Assembly: GCF_002214185.1 (NCBI RefSeq)
Contig: NZ_CP022161.1
Coordinates: 1 to 64,000 of the forward strand
From: Streptomyces capitiformicae
GTDB lineage: Bacteria; Actinomycetota; Actinomycetes; Streptomycetales; Streptomycetaceae
Reading direction: 5' to 3'
Length of the DNA: 64,000 nt
Part shown: piece after piece, positions 8,598-16,228 of the stretch
Layout of the letters: each line of letters begins with the position of its first letter
How positions within the stretch are numbered: position 1 is the stretch's first letter
The notes under the pieces: model-generated
Seen by the model: the letters and a program-made list of their open reading frames with translations, nothing else
What the model was told of the DNA's origin: nothing
Databases searched by the model: none
Position numbers and translations under genes: made by a program

Positions 8598-9122
8598 TTA
8601 GGCCACGTTGCCGAGGTGGACCGGGCGACGGCCCTCCGTCCACGCATGGGCCCAGCTGTCGCGGCGGGGCACGAAGACCACTTCGAGGACGGGCAGTTCA
8701 CGCCCCGCGATCGAGCCGGAGGGGGTTCGTCCGACGGGTCGGGCGCCCATCCGGCGGTAGAAGGGTTCCGCGTTGGGGTCCGAGTCGATCGTGATCCAGG
8801 TGAATCCGAACTCGCGTGCGGCTCGCATCACATGGGAGTACAGGGCCCGGCCCACTCCTCGGCCGATGGCGCTGGGCTCGACGAAGCACAGGCCCACGCG
8901 GCCCTGCGGAGCCGTGCCCTCCAAGGAGGCGACACCGAGCACTCCGGGCTGTGCGTCCTCGGCGACGACGATCCGGCGGTCGTCGATCTCGTCCGGCCGG
9001 ATGGTGAGTTCCGCACGGCACGCTTCCAGGAACTCCGCGTCGTATCCCCAGTGCGCCTTCGAGCGCAGGACGAGTTCGGTCAGCGCCGTCGCTTCTTCGG
9101 CTCGTGCGGGTCGGATCCGCAC
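8598..9122 (-). CDS. GNAT family N-acetyltransferase
   Basis: About 174 residues from GTG 9122 (GGGGG just upstream); the frame stays open to an ATG at 9212, which would add 30 low-complexity residues. The fold signatures are the start VRIRPARAEEATALTEL, the acetyl-CoA loop region GRGVGRALYSHVMRAA, and the terminal strand segment ITIDSDPNAEPFYRRMGA followed by GRTPSGSI. These are typical of stand-alone GNAT enzymes acting on small amines or amino acids; the acceptor cannot be predicted. It is followed directly by the ATP-grasp remnant on the same strand, so the two may once have formed an operon. Confidence 0.8.
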   Translation of the reverse strand: MRIRPARAEEATALTELVLRSKAHWGYDAEFLEACRAELTIRPDEIDDRRIVVAEDAQPGVLGVASLEGTAPQGRVGLCFVEPSAIGRGVGRALYSHVMRAAREFGFTWITIDSDPNAEPFYRRMGARPVGRTPSGSIAGRELPVLEVVFVPRRDSWAHAWTEGRRPVHLGNVA

Positions 9123-9358
9123 TTGCCCCCGTACTTCCTCGACGCCGTATCGCGTGATCAGACTAGAACATGTACCGTCCGCATTCGGGCGGTCACTCCT
9201 GGCCCTGGCCATCCGGGACGCCGGACGTGATCTGGGACATACCCGTTCCCCGCCCGGTTGTGGATAGTTTGTTGTGTTTGCTCGTCCTGTTCACAGCGTT
9301 ACGCCACCGGGCCGGCGTTCCGTCGATCATCCACGCTCTGTCGATCACCAGGAGACCC

Positions 9359-11080
9359 ATGCGCCTCCGAATACCCCTCACCGCGCGCGAAGCCTCTGTT
9401 CCACCCCTCGCCCTGGCGGGCGGTGCCCTGAGCGTCGGCCTCGGCGGGCTGTATCTCGCCGGGCTGCTGCTGACGGGCGGGGAGATCGAAACGGGTACGA
9501 CCGTGCGCGGTGTCGACATCGGCGGTCTGAGCCGCGCGGAGGCCACCTCGAAGCTGGAGAGACACTGGGCGCAGACCGGCTCGCGGAAACTGACCGTGAA
9601 GGTCGGTGACCGTACGGACACGGTCGTCGCGGGGCAGGCCGGACTCGGCTTCGACGCCGGGCGGACCGTCGACCGGGCGGTGCGCACCGGCTCCGATCCG
9701 GTCAGCGTGATCGGCGGGTTCTTCCGCTCGGGCGGTGCCGTCGAACCGGTCGTACGCGTCGACGAGGACAAGGCACGCGACACCCTCGGAAAGCTGGCGA
9801 AGACCCTCGACCAGAAGGTCCGGGACGGCGCCGTCACCTTCGCGGACGGCCGGGTCGAGGAAGTCGCCCCGCGCCGCGGATACGCGATGGACGTGGACGC
9901 GGCGGTCGACACCCTGCGCACGTCCTTCCTGCACGGCGCGACAGGCTCGGTCACGGCCCTGCCCACCGACGAGACCGAGCCGAAGGTCTCGGCGGAAGAG
10001 GTGCGGAGGGCGGTGCGGGAGTTCGCGCGGCCGGCCGTCTCGGCGCCGGTCACGCTCACGGCGGATGACACGCGGTTCACGATCGATCAGGCCGTTCTGG
10101 GCGAGCACCTGACGATGCGGCCCGACGACACGGGCAGGCTGGTGCCGAAACTCGACGGCAAGGGCCTGCGCGCCGCCCCCGCGGTGGCCGAGCCCCTGTC
10201 CGGCCTGCCCGCCGAGCCCGAGAACGCCACGCTGCGCCTCGACGGCGACAGGGTCGTGGCGGCCGACGACGCGACGCCCGCCGTCCAGGTCACCGACAAG
10301 GCCCTGAGCGAGGCCGTGCTGCCGCTGCTCACCAAGTCGGGCGCCGCCGCCCGCACCGGCGAGGTCGCCACACGGGTGACACAGCCGGAGGTGACCGGCG
10401 AGAACGCCGCGCGGCTGGGCCTGACCGAGAAGATGTCCTCCTTCACGGTCAACTTCGAACCGGCGCCGTACCGCACGAAGAACATCGGCCGGGCCGCCGA
10501 GCTGATCAACGGCTCCGTCGTCATGCCGGGCGAGACCTGGAGCTTCAACCGGACCGTCGGCGAGCGCACCGAGGCCAACGGCTTCGTCGAGGGCATCATG
10601 ATCCTCGACGACCAGTTCACCAAGGCGCCCGGCGGCGGTGTCTCCGCCGTCGCCACGACCATGTTCAACGCGATGTTCTTCGCCGGGGTCAGGCCCGTTG
10701 AGTACGGCGCCCACTCCTTCTACATCGAGCGCTACCCGGAGGGCCGCGAGGCGACGGTCGCCTGGGGCAGCCTGGACCTGAAGTTCGACAACGACTCCGG
10801 CAACGCCATCTACATCCAGGCCGAGTCCACCGACACCTCGGTCACCATCACCTTCCTCGGCACCAAGAAGTACGACGAGATCGAGTCGGTCACGGGTCCG
10901 CGCACAAACGTGAAGGAGCCCGAGAAGAAGGTGAGCACCGACAAGAAGTGCGTGCCGCAGACTCCGCTGGAGGGCTTCGACGTCACCGTGGAGCGGGTCT
11001 TCCACGCAGGCGGCGAAGAGGTGAAGCGGGAGCCGTTCCGTACCCACTACACCCCGCGCAACGAGATCGTCTGCGAGTGA
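9359..11080 (+). CDS. VanW family protein with peptidoglycan-binding-like repeats
   Basis: 573 residues. AGGAG lies just before ATG 9359, and upstream in-frame codons are ignored because they read as spacer. A single N-terminal membrane segment (about residues 20-45, GGLYLAGLLLTGG) anchors an extracellular domain. Two repeats of the YoaR/PG_binding_4 type follow (about 50-350; GVDIGGLSRAEA and GLGFDAGRTVDRA are diagnostic). The VanW domain comes last (about 420-530; YRTKNIGRAAELING, PGETWSFN, GGGVSAVATTMFNA). The family is common in Gram-positive bacteria and was named from vancomycin-resistance clusters, but its molecular role is unknown. Nothing nearby links this copy to glycopeptide resistance; envelope maintenance is the cautious guess. 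Confidence 0.85.
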   Translation: MRLRIPLTAREASVPPLALAGGALSVGLGGLYLAGLLLTGGEIETGTTVRGVDIGGLSRAEATSKLERHWAQTGSRKLTVKVGDRTDTVVAGQAGLGFDAGRTVDRAVRTGSDPVSVIGGFFRSGGAVEPVVRVDEDKARDTLGKLAKTLDQKVRDGAVTFADGRVEEVAPRRGYAMDVDAAVDTLRTSFLHGATGSVTALPTDETEPKVSAEEVRRAVREFARPAVSAPVTLTADDTRFTIDQAVLGEHLTMRPDDTGRLVPKLDGKGLRAAPAVAEPLSGLPAEPENATLRLDGDRVVAADDATPAVQVTDKALSEAVLPLLTKSGAAARTGEVATRVTQPEVTGENAARLGLTEKMSSFTVNFEPAPYRTKNIGRAAELINGSVVMPGETWSFNRTVGERTEANGFVEGIMILDDQFTKAPGGGVSAVATTMFNAMFFAGVRPVEYGAHSFYIERYPEGREATVAWGSLDLKFDNDSGNAIYIQAESTDTSVTITFLGTKKYDEIESVTGPRTNVKEPEKKVSTDKKCVPQTPLEGFDVTVERVFHAGGEEVKREPFRTHYTPRNEIVCE

Positions 11081-11156
11081 CGTCCCGCACCACAAAATCA
11101 GTGTTCAACCGCCTTCCTCCCACGTGACAATCAGTCACCAGCATGGGGAGGAACAC

Positions 11157-12365
11157 ATGAGCCAGGCCCACCTGACTCTTCACGAGCTGCTGCCGCCCGA
11201 GGAGTTGGCGGCGGCACTCGACGCGGGGCACGTCACGCGCAAGCAGCACCCGGAACTGCCGCTGTCCATCTACACGTACACGAGGACATGCCAGTACGAG
11301 CGGGTGTGGAACCGCGTGACCATCCGCTGCCGCGGCCTCGTCGCCGACGACAGCACCGGTGAGATCGTCGCGCTTCCGCTGCCGAAGTTCTTCAACGTCG
11401 GTGAGCACGAGGCCGGTCAGCCGTACGCGCCGGCCCTCCCTGACGAGCCGTTCGACGTGTACGACAAGGTCGACGGCAGCCTGGCCGTGGTGTTCCACTA
11501 CGCCGGCCGGTGGCAGGTGGCCTCCAAGGGGTCGTTCATCAGCACGCAGGCCACCTGGGCGCAGCGGCTGCTCGACGGGAAGGACACCTCCGGTCTCGTT
11601 CCGGGAGTGACCTACCTCGCCGAGATCCTCTACCCGCAGAACCGGATCGTCGTCGACTACGGCGACCGTCGTGATCTGGTGCTGCTGGCCGCGTTCGCCA
11701 AGGACGGCACGGAGGTCGCGCTGTCCGAGGCGGCGACCGGCTGGCAGGACATCGGGTCGGTCGTGACCGTGTGGCCCGCGATGCCGCTCGCGGAGCTGCT
11801 GGCCATGGCCGAGGCCAACCGCCTGCCCGGTGGCCGTCCCGCCACGGGCACCGACGCGGAGGGCTTCGTGCTGCGCTTCGCCTCGGGGGTGCGGGCCAAG
11901 GCCAAGCTCGCCGAGTACGTCCGGCTCCACAAGGTGCTCACCGGTGTGACCGAGCGGGACATCTGGCGCGGTCACGGCATCCAGCGGTTCGCGGGGCTGC
12001 CCGCCAAGCAGGTGGCCCAGGCGCTCGGCTGCTCGGCCGAGGACATCGAGGCGTCCGGTGGCAGGCCCCTGGACGCGCTGCTGGAGCAGGTGCCCGACGA
12101 GTTCGACGCCTGGGTGCGGGGCGTGATCACGGGCATCGAGAAGCAGGTGGAGGACCGCGAGCGCGCGATCGACGAGGCGTTCCGGACCCTCGCGCATCTT
12201 GTCGGCGACCGGGGAGCCTTCGCCCGCGCCGCGAAGGCGCTGCCCGACGCCGCCCTGCGCCCCGCCATGTTCCTGCGCCTGGACGGGCGCCCGACCGAGC
12301 TCGTGACCTACCGTTCCGCCCGGCCGGAGGCGTCCGACCCGTTCAAGACCGACGAGGAGAACTGA
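11157..12365 (+). CDS. T4 Rnl1-like RNA ligase
   Basis: 402 residues from ATG 11157 with GGAGGA upstream. The nucleotidyltransferase motif I lysine is K104 in YDKVDGSL, preceded by RCRGLVAD and KFFNVGE. It is followed by VASKGSF (motif III region), TYLAEILYPQNRIVV (motif IIIa/IV), EGFVLRF and KAKLAEYVRLH (motif V). This order is that of ATP-dependent RNA ligases of the T4 Rnl1 group, which adenylate a lysine and seal 5'-phosphate to 3'-hydroxyl RNA ends. The next gene, starting three bases after the stop, encodes the matching polynucleotide kinase/3'-phosphatase. The pair therefore forms an RNA-repair operon like the phage T4 tRNA-repair pathway. Family and motif calls are firm; the physiological RNA target is unknown. 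Confidence 0.85.
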   Translation: MSQAHLTLHELLPPEELAAALDAGHVTRKQHPELPLSIYTYTRTCQYERVWNRVTIRCRGLVADDSTGEIVALPLPKFFNVGEHEAGQPYAPALPDEPFDVYDKVDGSLAVVFHYAGRWQVASKGSFISTQATWAQRLLDGKDTSGLVPGVTYLAEILYPQNRIVVDYGDRRDLVLLAAFAKDGTEVALSEAATGWQDIGSVVTVWPAMPLAELLAMAEANRLPGGRPATGTDAEGFVLRFASGVRAKAKLAEYVRLHKVLTGVTERDIWRGHGIQRFAGLPAKQVAQALGCSAEDIEASGGRPLDALLEQVPDEFDAWVRGVITGIEKQVEDRERAIDEAFRTLAHLVGDRGAFARAAKALPDAALRPAMFLRLDGRPTELVTYRSARPEASDPFKTDEEN

Positions 12366-12367
12366 CC

Positions 12368-13282
12368 GTGCCCGTAGTACACGTCATGACGGGGCTTCCG
12401 GCCTCGGGGAAGACGACCGCCGCGCGGGGGCTGCAGGCGGAGTCCGAGGGCCGGATGCGCCGCGTCAACCTCGACGACCTGCGGACGATGCTCGACGTCC
12501 CGGCGCCCGAGCGCGGCCGGTCGCACGCGCACGAGCAGACGGTGCTGGCGATCCAGGACGCGGCGGTGCGCGCGGCCGTCGACGGCGGCTTCGACGTCGT
12601 GGTGGACAACACGCACCTGACTCCGCACATACCGAAGCGGCTGAAGGCGGCGGTGGCGGGACAGGCCACGTTCGTCGTGCACGACTTCACCGACGTCCCC
12701 GTGGAGGAGTGCGTTCGGCGCGATGCCGGGCGGGACCGGGCGGTCGGCGAGGAGATCATCCGGATTCTCGCCGACAAGCACGCGAAGACCCGCAGGGGCG
12801 GCTGGCGGCTCACCGCGGAGTGGTTGAACGACGAGCCCGTGGTCGAGCCGTACACCGCCGATCCGGCGCTTCCCTCGGCGGTCATGTGCGACATCGACGG
12901 CACGCTGGCCCTGCGGGGCGATCGGGGGCCGTACGACTTCACGCGCTGCGAGGAGGATCTGCTCAACGTGTCGGTGCGCGGGGCTCTGCGTTCGTTCCGG
13001 AGCGCCGACGGTGATGTCATCGTCCTGCTCTCCGGCCGGGGTGAGGAGCACCGCGAGCGCACGGAGGCGTGGCTGCGTGCGCACGAGGTCCCGTACGACG
13101 AACTGTGGATGCGGGCCGCCGGTGACGGGCGCCGCGACGACGTGGTGAAGGCCGAACTGTTCGACCGGCATGTGCGCCACCGTTTCGCGGTGCGGGTCTC
13201 CCTCGACGACCGTGACCGCGTCGTCGCCGTGTGGCGTCGTATGGGGCTGCCGACCTGGCAGGTCAATTACGGCAGCTTCTGA
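12368..13282 (+). CDS. Polynucleotide 5'-kinase/3'-phosphatase (T4 Pnkp-like)
   Basis: 304 residues from GTG 12368 (GAGGAG over the end of the previous gene). The N-terminal half is a P-loop kinase with GLPASGKTT (residues 9-17), DVVVDNTH and an Arg-rich lid region. The C-terminal half is a HAD phosphatase with DxDGT at D175-D177 (CDIDGTLA), then LSGRGEEHRERTEAWL and a terminal VSLDDRDRVV. This kinase-then-phosphatase order is that of T4 Pnkp, which converts broken RNA ends (5'-OH and 2',3'-cyclic or 3'-phosphate) into ligatable 5'-phosphate and 3'-OH. With the RNA ligase directly upstream, it completes a two-step repair module. A dense hairpin after the stop likely ends the transcript. Confidence 0.87.
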   Translation: MPVVHVMTGLPASGKTTAARGLQAESEGRMRRVNLDDLRTMLDVPAPERGRSHAHEQTVLAIQDAAVRAAVDGGFDVVVDNTHLTPHIPKRLKAAVAGQATFVVHDFTDVPVEECVRRDAGRDRAVGEEIIRILADKHAKTRRGGWRLTAEWLNDEPVVEPYTADPALPSAVMCDIDGTLALRGDRGPYDFTRCEEDLLNVSVRGALRSFRSADGDVIVLLSGRGEEHRERTEAWLRAHEVPYDELWMRAAGDGRRDDVVKAELFDRHVRHRFAVRVSLDDRDRVVAVWRRMGLPTWQVNYGSF

Positions 13283-13323
13283 TCCGAGGCCCGCTGGTAG
13301 AGTGACGGGACGCTTCGACGCCG

Positions 13324-13355
13324 CCGGGGCCCGTACCAAGGGGTACGGGCCCCGG
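13324..13355. terminator. Perfect 14-bp hairpin between the RNA-repair pair and the helicase
   Basis: CCGGGGCCCGTACC (13324-13337) pairs with its exact complement at 13342-13355 across a four-base AAGG loop. There is no T-tract, as usual for Streptomyces terminators. It sits 41 bases after the kinase/phosphatase stop and 35 bases before the helicase start, so it could end the repair operon or act in the helicase leader. Confidence 0.7.
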
Positions 13356-13390
13356 TGCGTTTACCGGCGCCAGACCAGGAAGGTTCCCCC

Positions 13391-14731
13391 ATGAACGCGA
13401 AGCCGTCGGCTTCTGGAACGTCCCGTGCCGCGTCCTTCGACGCGCTCGGGCTGCCGCCGCGGCTGCTGGAGACGATGACCGGCCTCGGGGTGACGGAGCC
13501 CTTCCCGATCCAGGCGGCGACCCTGCCGGACGCGCTGGCCGGCCGCGATGTCCTTGGCCGCGCGCGGACCGGTTCCGGCAAGACGCTGGCTTTCGGGCTC
13601 GCGCTGCTCACCCGGACGGCAGGCCTGCGCGCGGAGTCCAAGCGGCCGCTCGCGCTGGTTCTGGTGCCGACCCGGGAACTCGCGCAGCAGGTGAGCGACG
13701 CGCTGGAGCCCTACGCGCGGACGCTGAACGTACGCCTGGCGACGGTGGTGGGCGGGCTGGCGATCAACCGGCAGGCGGCACTGCTGCGGGACGGAGCCGA
13801 CGTGGTCGTCGCGACGCCGGGGCGGCTGACCGACCTGGTGTCGCGCCGGTACTGCCATCTGGATCAGGTGCGGATCACGGTGCTGGACGAGGCGGACCAG
13901 ATGTGCGACCTGGGGTTCCTGCCGCAGGTCTCGGACCTCCTGGAGCAGGTCCGCTCCGACGGGCAGCGGCTGCTGTTCTCGGCCACGCTCGACGGCGACG
14001 TCGACCAACTGGTGCGGAGCCACCTGCACGACCCGGTTCTCGCCTCGGTGGACCAGGTGGCAGGCTCGGTGATCACGATGGAACACCATGTGCTGAACAT
14101 CCACCCCGCCGACAAGTACGCGACCGCGACCGAGATCGCCGCGCGGGACGGGCGGGTCCTGATGTTCCTGGACACCAAGGCGGGCGTGGACCGGTTCACG
14201 CGCCATCTGCGGGACAGTGGCGTACGGGCCGGCGCGCTGCACGGCGGGAAGTCGCAGCCGCAGCGCACGCACACGCTGGCCCGGTTCAAGGAGGGCGATA
14301 TCACGGTGCTGGTGGCCACCGATGTCGCGGCGCGGGGCATTCACATCGACGCGCTCGATCTCGTCGTCAACGTCGACCCGCCGGCCGACGCCAAGGACTA
14401 TCTGCACCGTGGTGGGCGTACGGCGCGGGCCGGGGAGTCCGGGAGCGTGGTCACGCTGGTCACCCCGGACCAACGGCGCGATGTGAACCGGATGCTGTCC
14501 GAAGCCGGGATCCGGCCGACGGTCACACAAGTGCGTTCCGGCGAGGCGAAGTTGACCGCCATCACGGGAGCGCAACGGCCGCCGGCCGGGGCGAAGGGCA
14601 ACAGCGGCAACGCCCCCTTCCGGGGACTCGGCACCCGCCCGGGCGGCCGCGCGAAGGAGTCCCGCAAAGCCGCCGAGGCCCGCAAGGCCGCGGAGGCCCG
14701 CGCGGCGGCACGGGTACGCAAGGGCCGCTGA
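13391..14731 (+). CDS. DEAD-box ATP-dependent RNA helicase
   Basis: 446 residues from ATG 13391, with AGGAAGG upstream. Ordered motifs: FDALGLPPRLLETM with the Q-motif FPIQAATLPDAL, motif I ARTGSGKT, PTRELAQQ (Ia), ATPGRL (Ib), DEAD in LDEADQMCDLGFLP (D166), FSATLDGDV (III), then in the second RecA lobe LMFLDTKAGVDRF, LHGGKSQPQR, TDVAARGIHIDAL and HRGGRTARAG (VI). The tail is a basic Ala/Lys/Arg-rich extension (KESRKAAEARKAAEARAAAR), typical of RNA-annealing helicases of cold or ribosome-assembly type. It lies right after the RNA-repair pair and five bases before the next gene, with which it is probably co-transcribed. Confidence 0.92.
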   Translation: MNAKPSASGTSRAASFDALGLPPRLLETMTGLGVTEPFPIQAATLPDALAGRDVLGRARTGSGKTLAFGLALLTRTAGLRAESKRPLALVLVPTRELAQQVSDALEPYARTLNVRLATVVGGLAINRQAALLRDGADVVVATPGRLTDLVSRRYCHLDQVRITVLDEADQMCDLGFLPQVSDLLEQVRSDGQRLLFSATLDGDVDQLVRSHLHDPVLASVDQVAGSVITMEHHVLNIHPADKYATATEIAARDGRVLMFLDTKAGVDRFTRHLRDSGVRAGALHGGKSQPQRTHTLARFKEGDITVLVATDVAARGIHIDALDLVVNVDPPADAKDYLHRGGRTARAGESGSVVTLVTPDQRRDVNRMLSEAGIRPTVTQVRSGEAKLTAITGAQRPPAGAKGNSGNAPFRGLGTRPGGRAKESRKAAEARKAAEARAAARVRKGR

Positions 14732-14736
14732 CCCCG

Positions 14737-15984
14737 GTGACGCGGACCGTCAGTACCTCGGAGCCTCCCCAGGATGTGTATGCCTCACCGCACTCGCTCA
14801 AGGGGCTGTTGCAACGGGGGCGAGGGCTGGGCGCGTTGTTGGCATCGGGCGAAGGGGAGGAATCGGCGGGTGCCGCCGAGTCGGTGTACGACGTCGTCCG
14901 GCGGGACTGGCGGTGGGACTCGGTCGATGACCGCCACCTCTATCTGGCGCGCCTGGTCCGGGAGTTGAAGCTCGGGCTGGATCCGGTGTTCGCCCTGTTG
15001 GCGGGGGACGCGGACGACTGCGAGCGGGCCACCCGCATGCTGGAGTTGCTCGCCCTGTCGGGGTCGGAACAGGCACGTGAGGCGCTTCGGGCGTACGTCC
15101 ACGAGGGCGAGCACTGGGTCGATGTGCTCGAGTCGGTGGCGGACGCCTGGCCGGTCGAGTGGTGGGACGATCTGGCCGATGTGGCGCGGGCCCGGCTGAC
15201 CGGGGAGGAGCGGCTGTTGTGGCGCTGCGGGCCCTGGGTGCGTTGGGGGATGGCGGGTGAGACCTCCTCCCCCGGTCGTCCGGCGCGGCCTGGTGTGACC
15301 GACGTCGGTACGAGCAGCGGTCGGCTTCTTTCCGTCCTGGCCGATGGTGGATCGTCCCGCAGTGACAAGGTGCGTGCTCTGCAGGTGCTGGCAGGGCGTC
15401 CGCCGGAGCCGGGGCTGATCCCGTTCGTGCCCGGCCTTGCGGACGTGAACGGTGAACTGCCCCTTCCCGGGCTCACGCGGGCCGTTGACAGGCTCGGTGT
15501 CCTTGCCGTCCCCGAGGCGCGGGCGTGGGCGGTCGACGAGCGGCCGTGGCTGTCGTGGACCGGCATCCGGGTGCTCGCGGAACACGGGGAAGTCCAGGAC
15601 CTGCCCGTACTGGTGGATGAGCTCGCGGCCCATGAAGAGGCACGCCAGTGGTGTGGGCCCTCGGTACTGGCCGACGGGCTCGCCCGTTTCGGAGCGGCGG
15701 CCGCCGATGCGGCTCCGACGCTGCGGCGGCTGTGGCTGCGCACTCCTCATTCGTACGAACGACCCGCCTATGTGAAGGCGCTGGCGGCCATCGCACCGGC
15801 CGGGCTGGACCTGGTGTACGCAGAGTCGCTGTGGGACTGCGAATCGGAGGCCCGGCTGCTGGGCATCGCCTCGGCGCCCGATCTGCCGCATGTCCGGGAA
15901 CTGCTCGCGCGGCTGCGGGACGATCCCATGGAGGAGACCGAGGTCCGGGTCGCGGCCGGGGAGCGCCTGGCCTCCCCTTCCTGA
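14737..15984 (+). CDS. HEAT-repeat-like hypothetical protein
   Basis: 415 residues from GTG 14737, five bases after the helicase stop, so the two genes are probably one transcript. The sequence is a series of amphipathic helix pairs with frequent LARL, ALLA, LADV and LRRLW turns (for example GLARFGAAAADAAPTLRRLW and ALAAIAPAGLDLVYAE, the latter resembling a HEAT helix pair). This suggests an alpha-solenoid scaffold. No catalytic motif, signal peptide or membrane segment is visible. The function is unknown; association with the helicase or with RNA metabolism is only suggested by the tight spacing. Confidence 0.65.
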   Translation: MTRTVSTSEPPQDVYASPHSLKGLLQRGRGLGALLASGEGEESAGAAESVYDVVRRDWRWDSVDDRHLYLARLVRELKLGLDPVFALLAGDADDCERATRMLELLALSGSEQAREALRAYVHEGEHWVDVLESVADAWPVEWWDDLADVARARLTGEERLLWRCGPWVRWGMAGETSSPGRPARPGVTDVGTSSGRLLSVLADGGSSRSDKVRALQVLAGRPPEPGLIPFVPGLADVNGELPLPGLTRAVDRLGVLAVPEARAWAVDERPWLSWTGIRVLAEHGEVQDLPVLVDELAAHEEARQWCGPSVLADGLARFGAAAADAAPTLRRLWLRTPHSYERPAYVKALAAIAPAGLDLVYAESLWDCESEARLLGIASAPDLPHVRELLARLRDDPMEETEVRVAAGERLASPS

Positions 15985-16030
15985 GCCTTTACGGAAGCCT
16001 TTACGGAAGCCTTTACGGAGGCGTTTCCGG
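15985..16030. repeat. 12-bp tandem repeat, three copies plus a degenerate fourth
   Basis: GCCTTTACGGAA occurs at 15985-15996 and 15997-16008, and as GCCTTTACGGAG at 16009-16020. A decayed fourth unit, GCGTTTCCGG, runs to 16030. The array starts with the base after the stop codon of the HEAT-repeat gene. Confidence 0.8.
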
Positions 16031-16228
16031 ACAACGACTTGATATGCCCCTGACATAGGCGGCTCACGTCTGTCACTCTGTGCGCATTCCGCCTCACGGC
16101 GGCGCACGCGCACCCGCACACGCAGTTCTCTCTGCTCACTGCTCTCTGCACTACCCGGTGCCATCGACCCGTCACCGGGTCCTTCGTACGGCCGCTCGTC
16201 CGACGTCGGCCGCAGCAAAGGAGTTCGC

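Noticed and set aside
9359..11080. Vancomycin-resistance cluster suggested by the VanW name
   Set aside because: No vanR/S/H/A/X-like genes lie nearby, and VanW-domain proteins are widespread without resistance.
9299..11095. A 598-codon open frame antisense to the VanW gene
   Set aside because: Composition is Arg/Gly/Asp/Val-rich as in other antisense frames; the sense strand has a ribosome site and clear domains.
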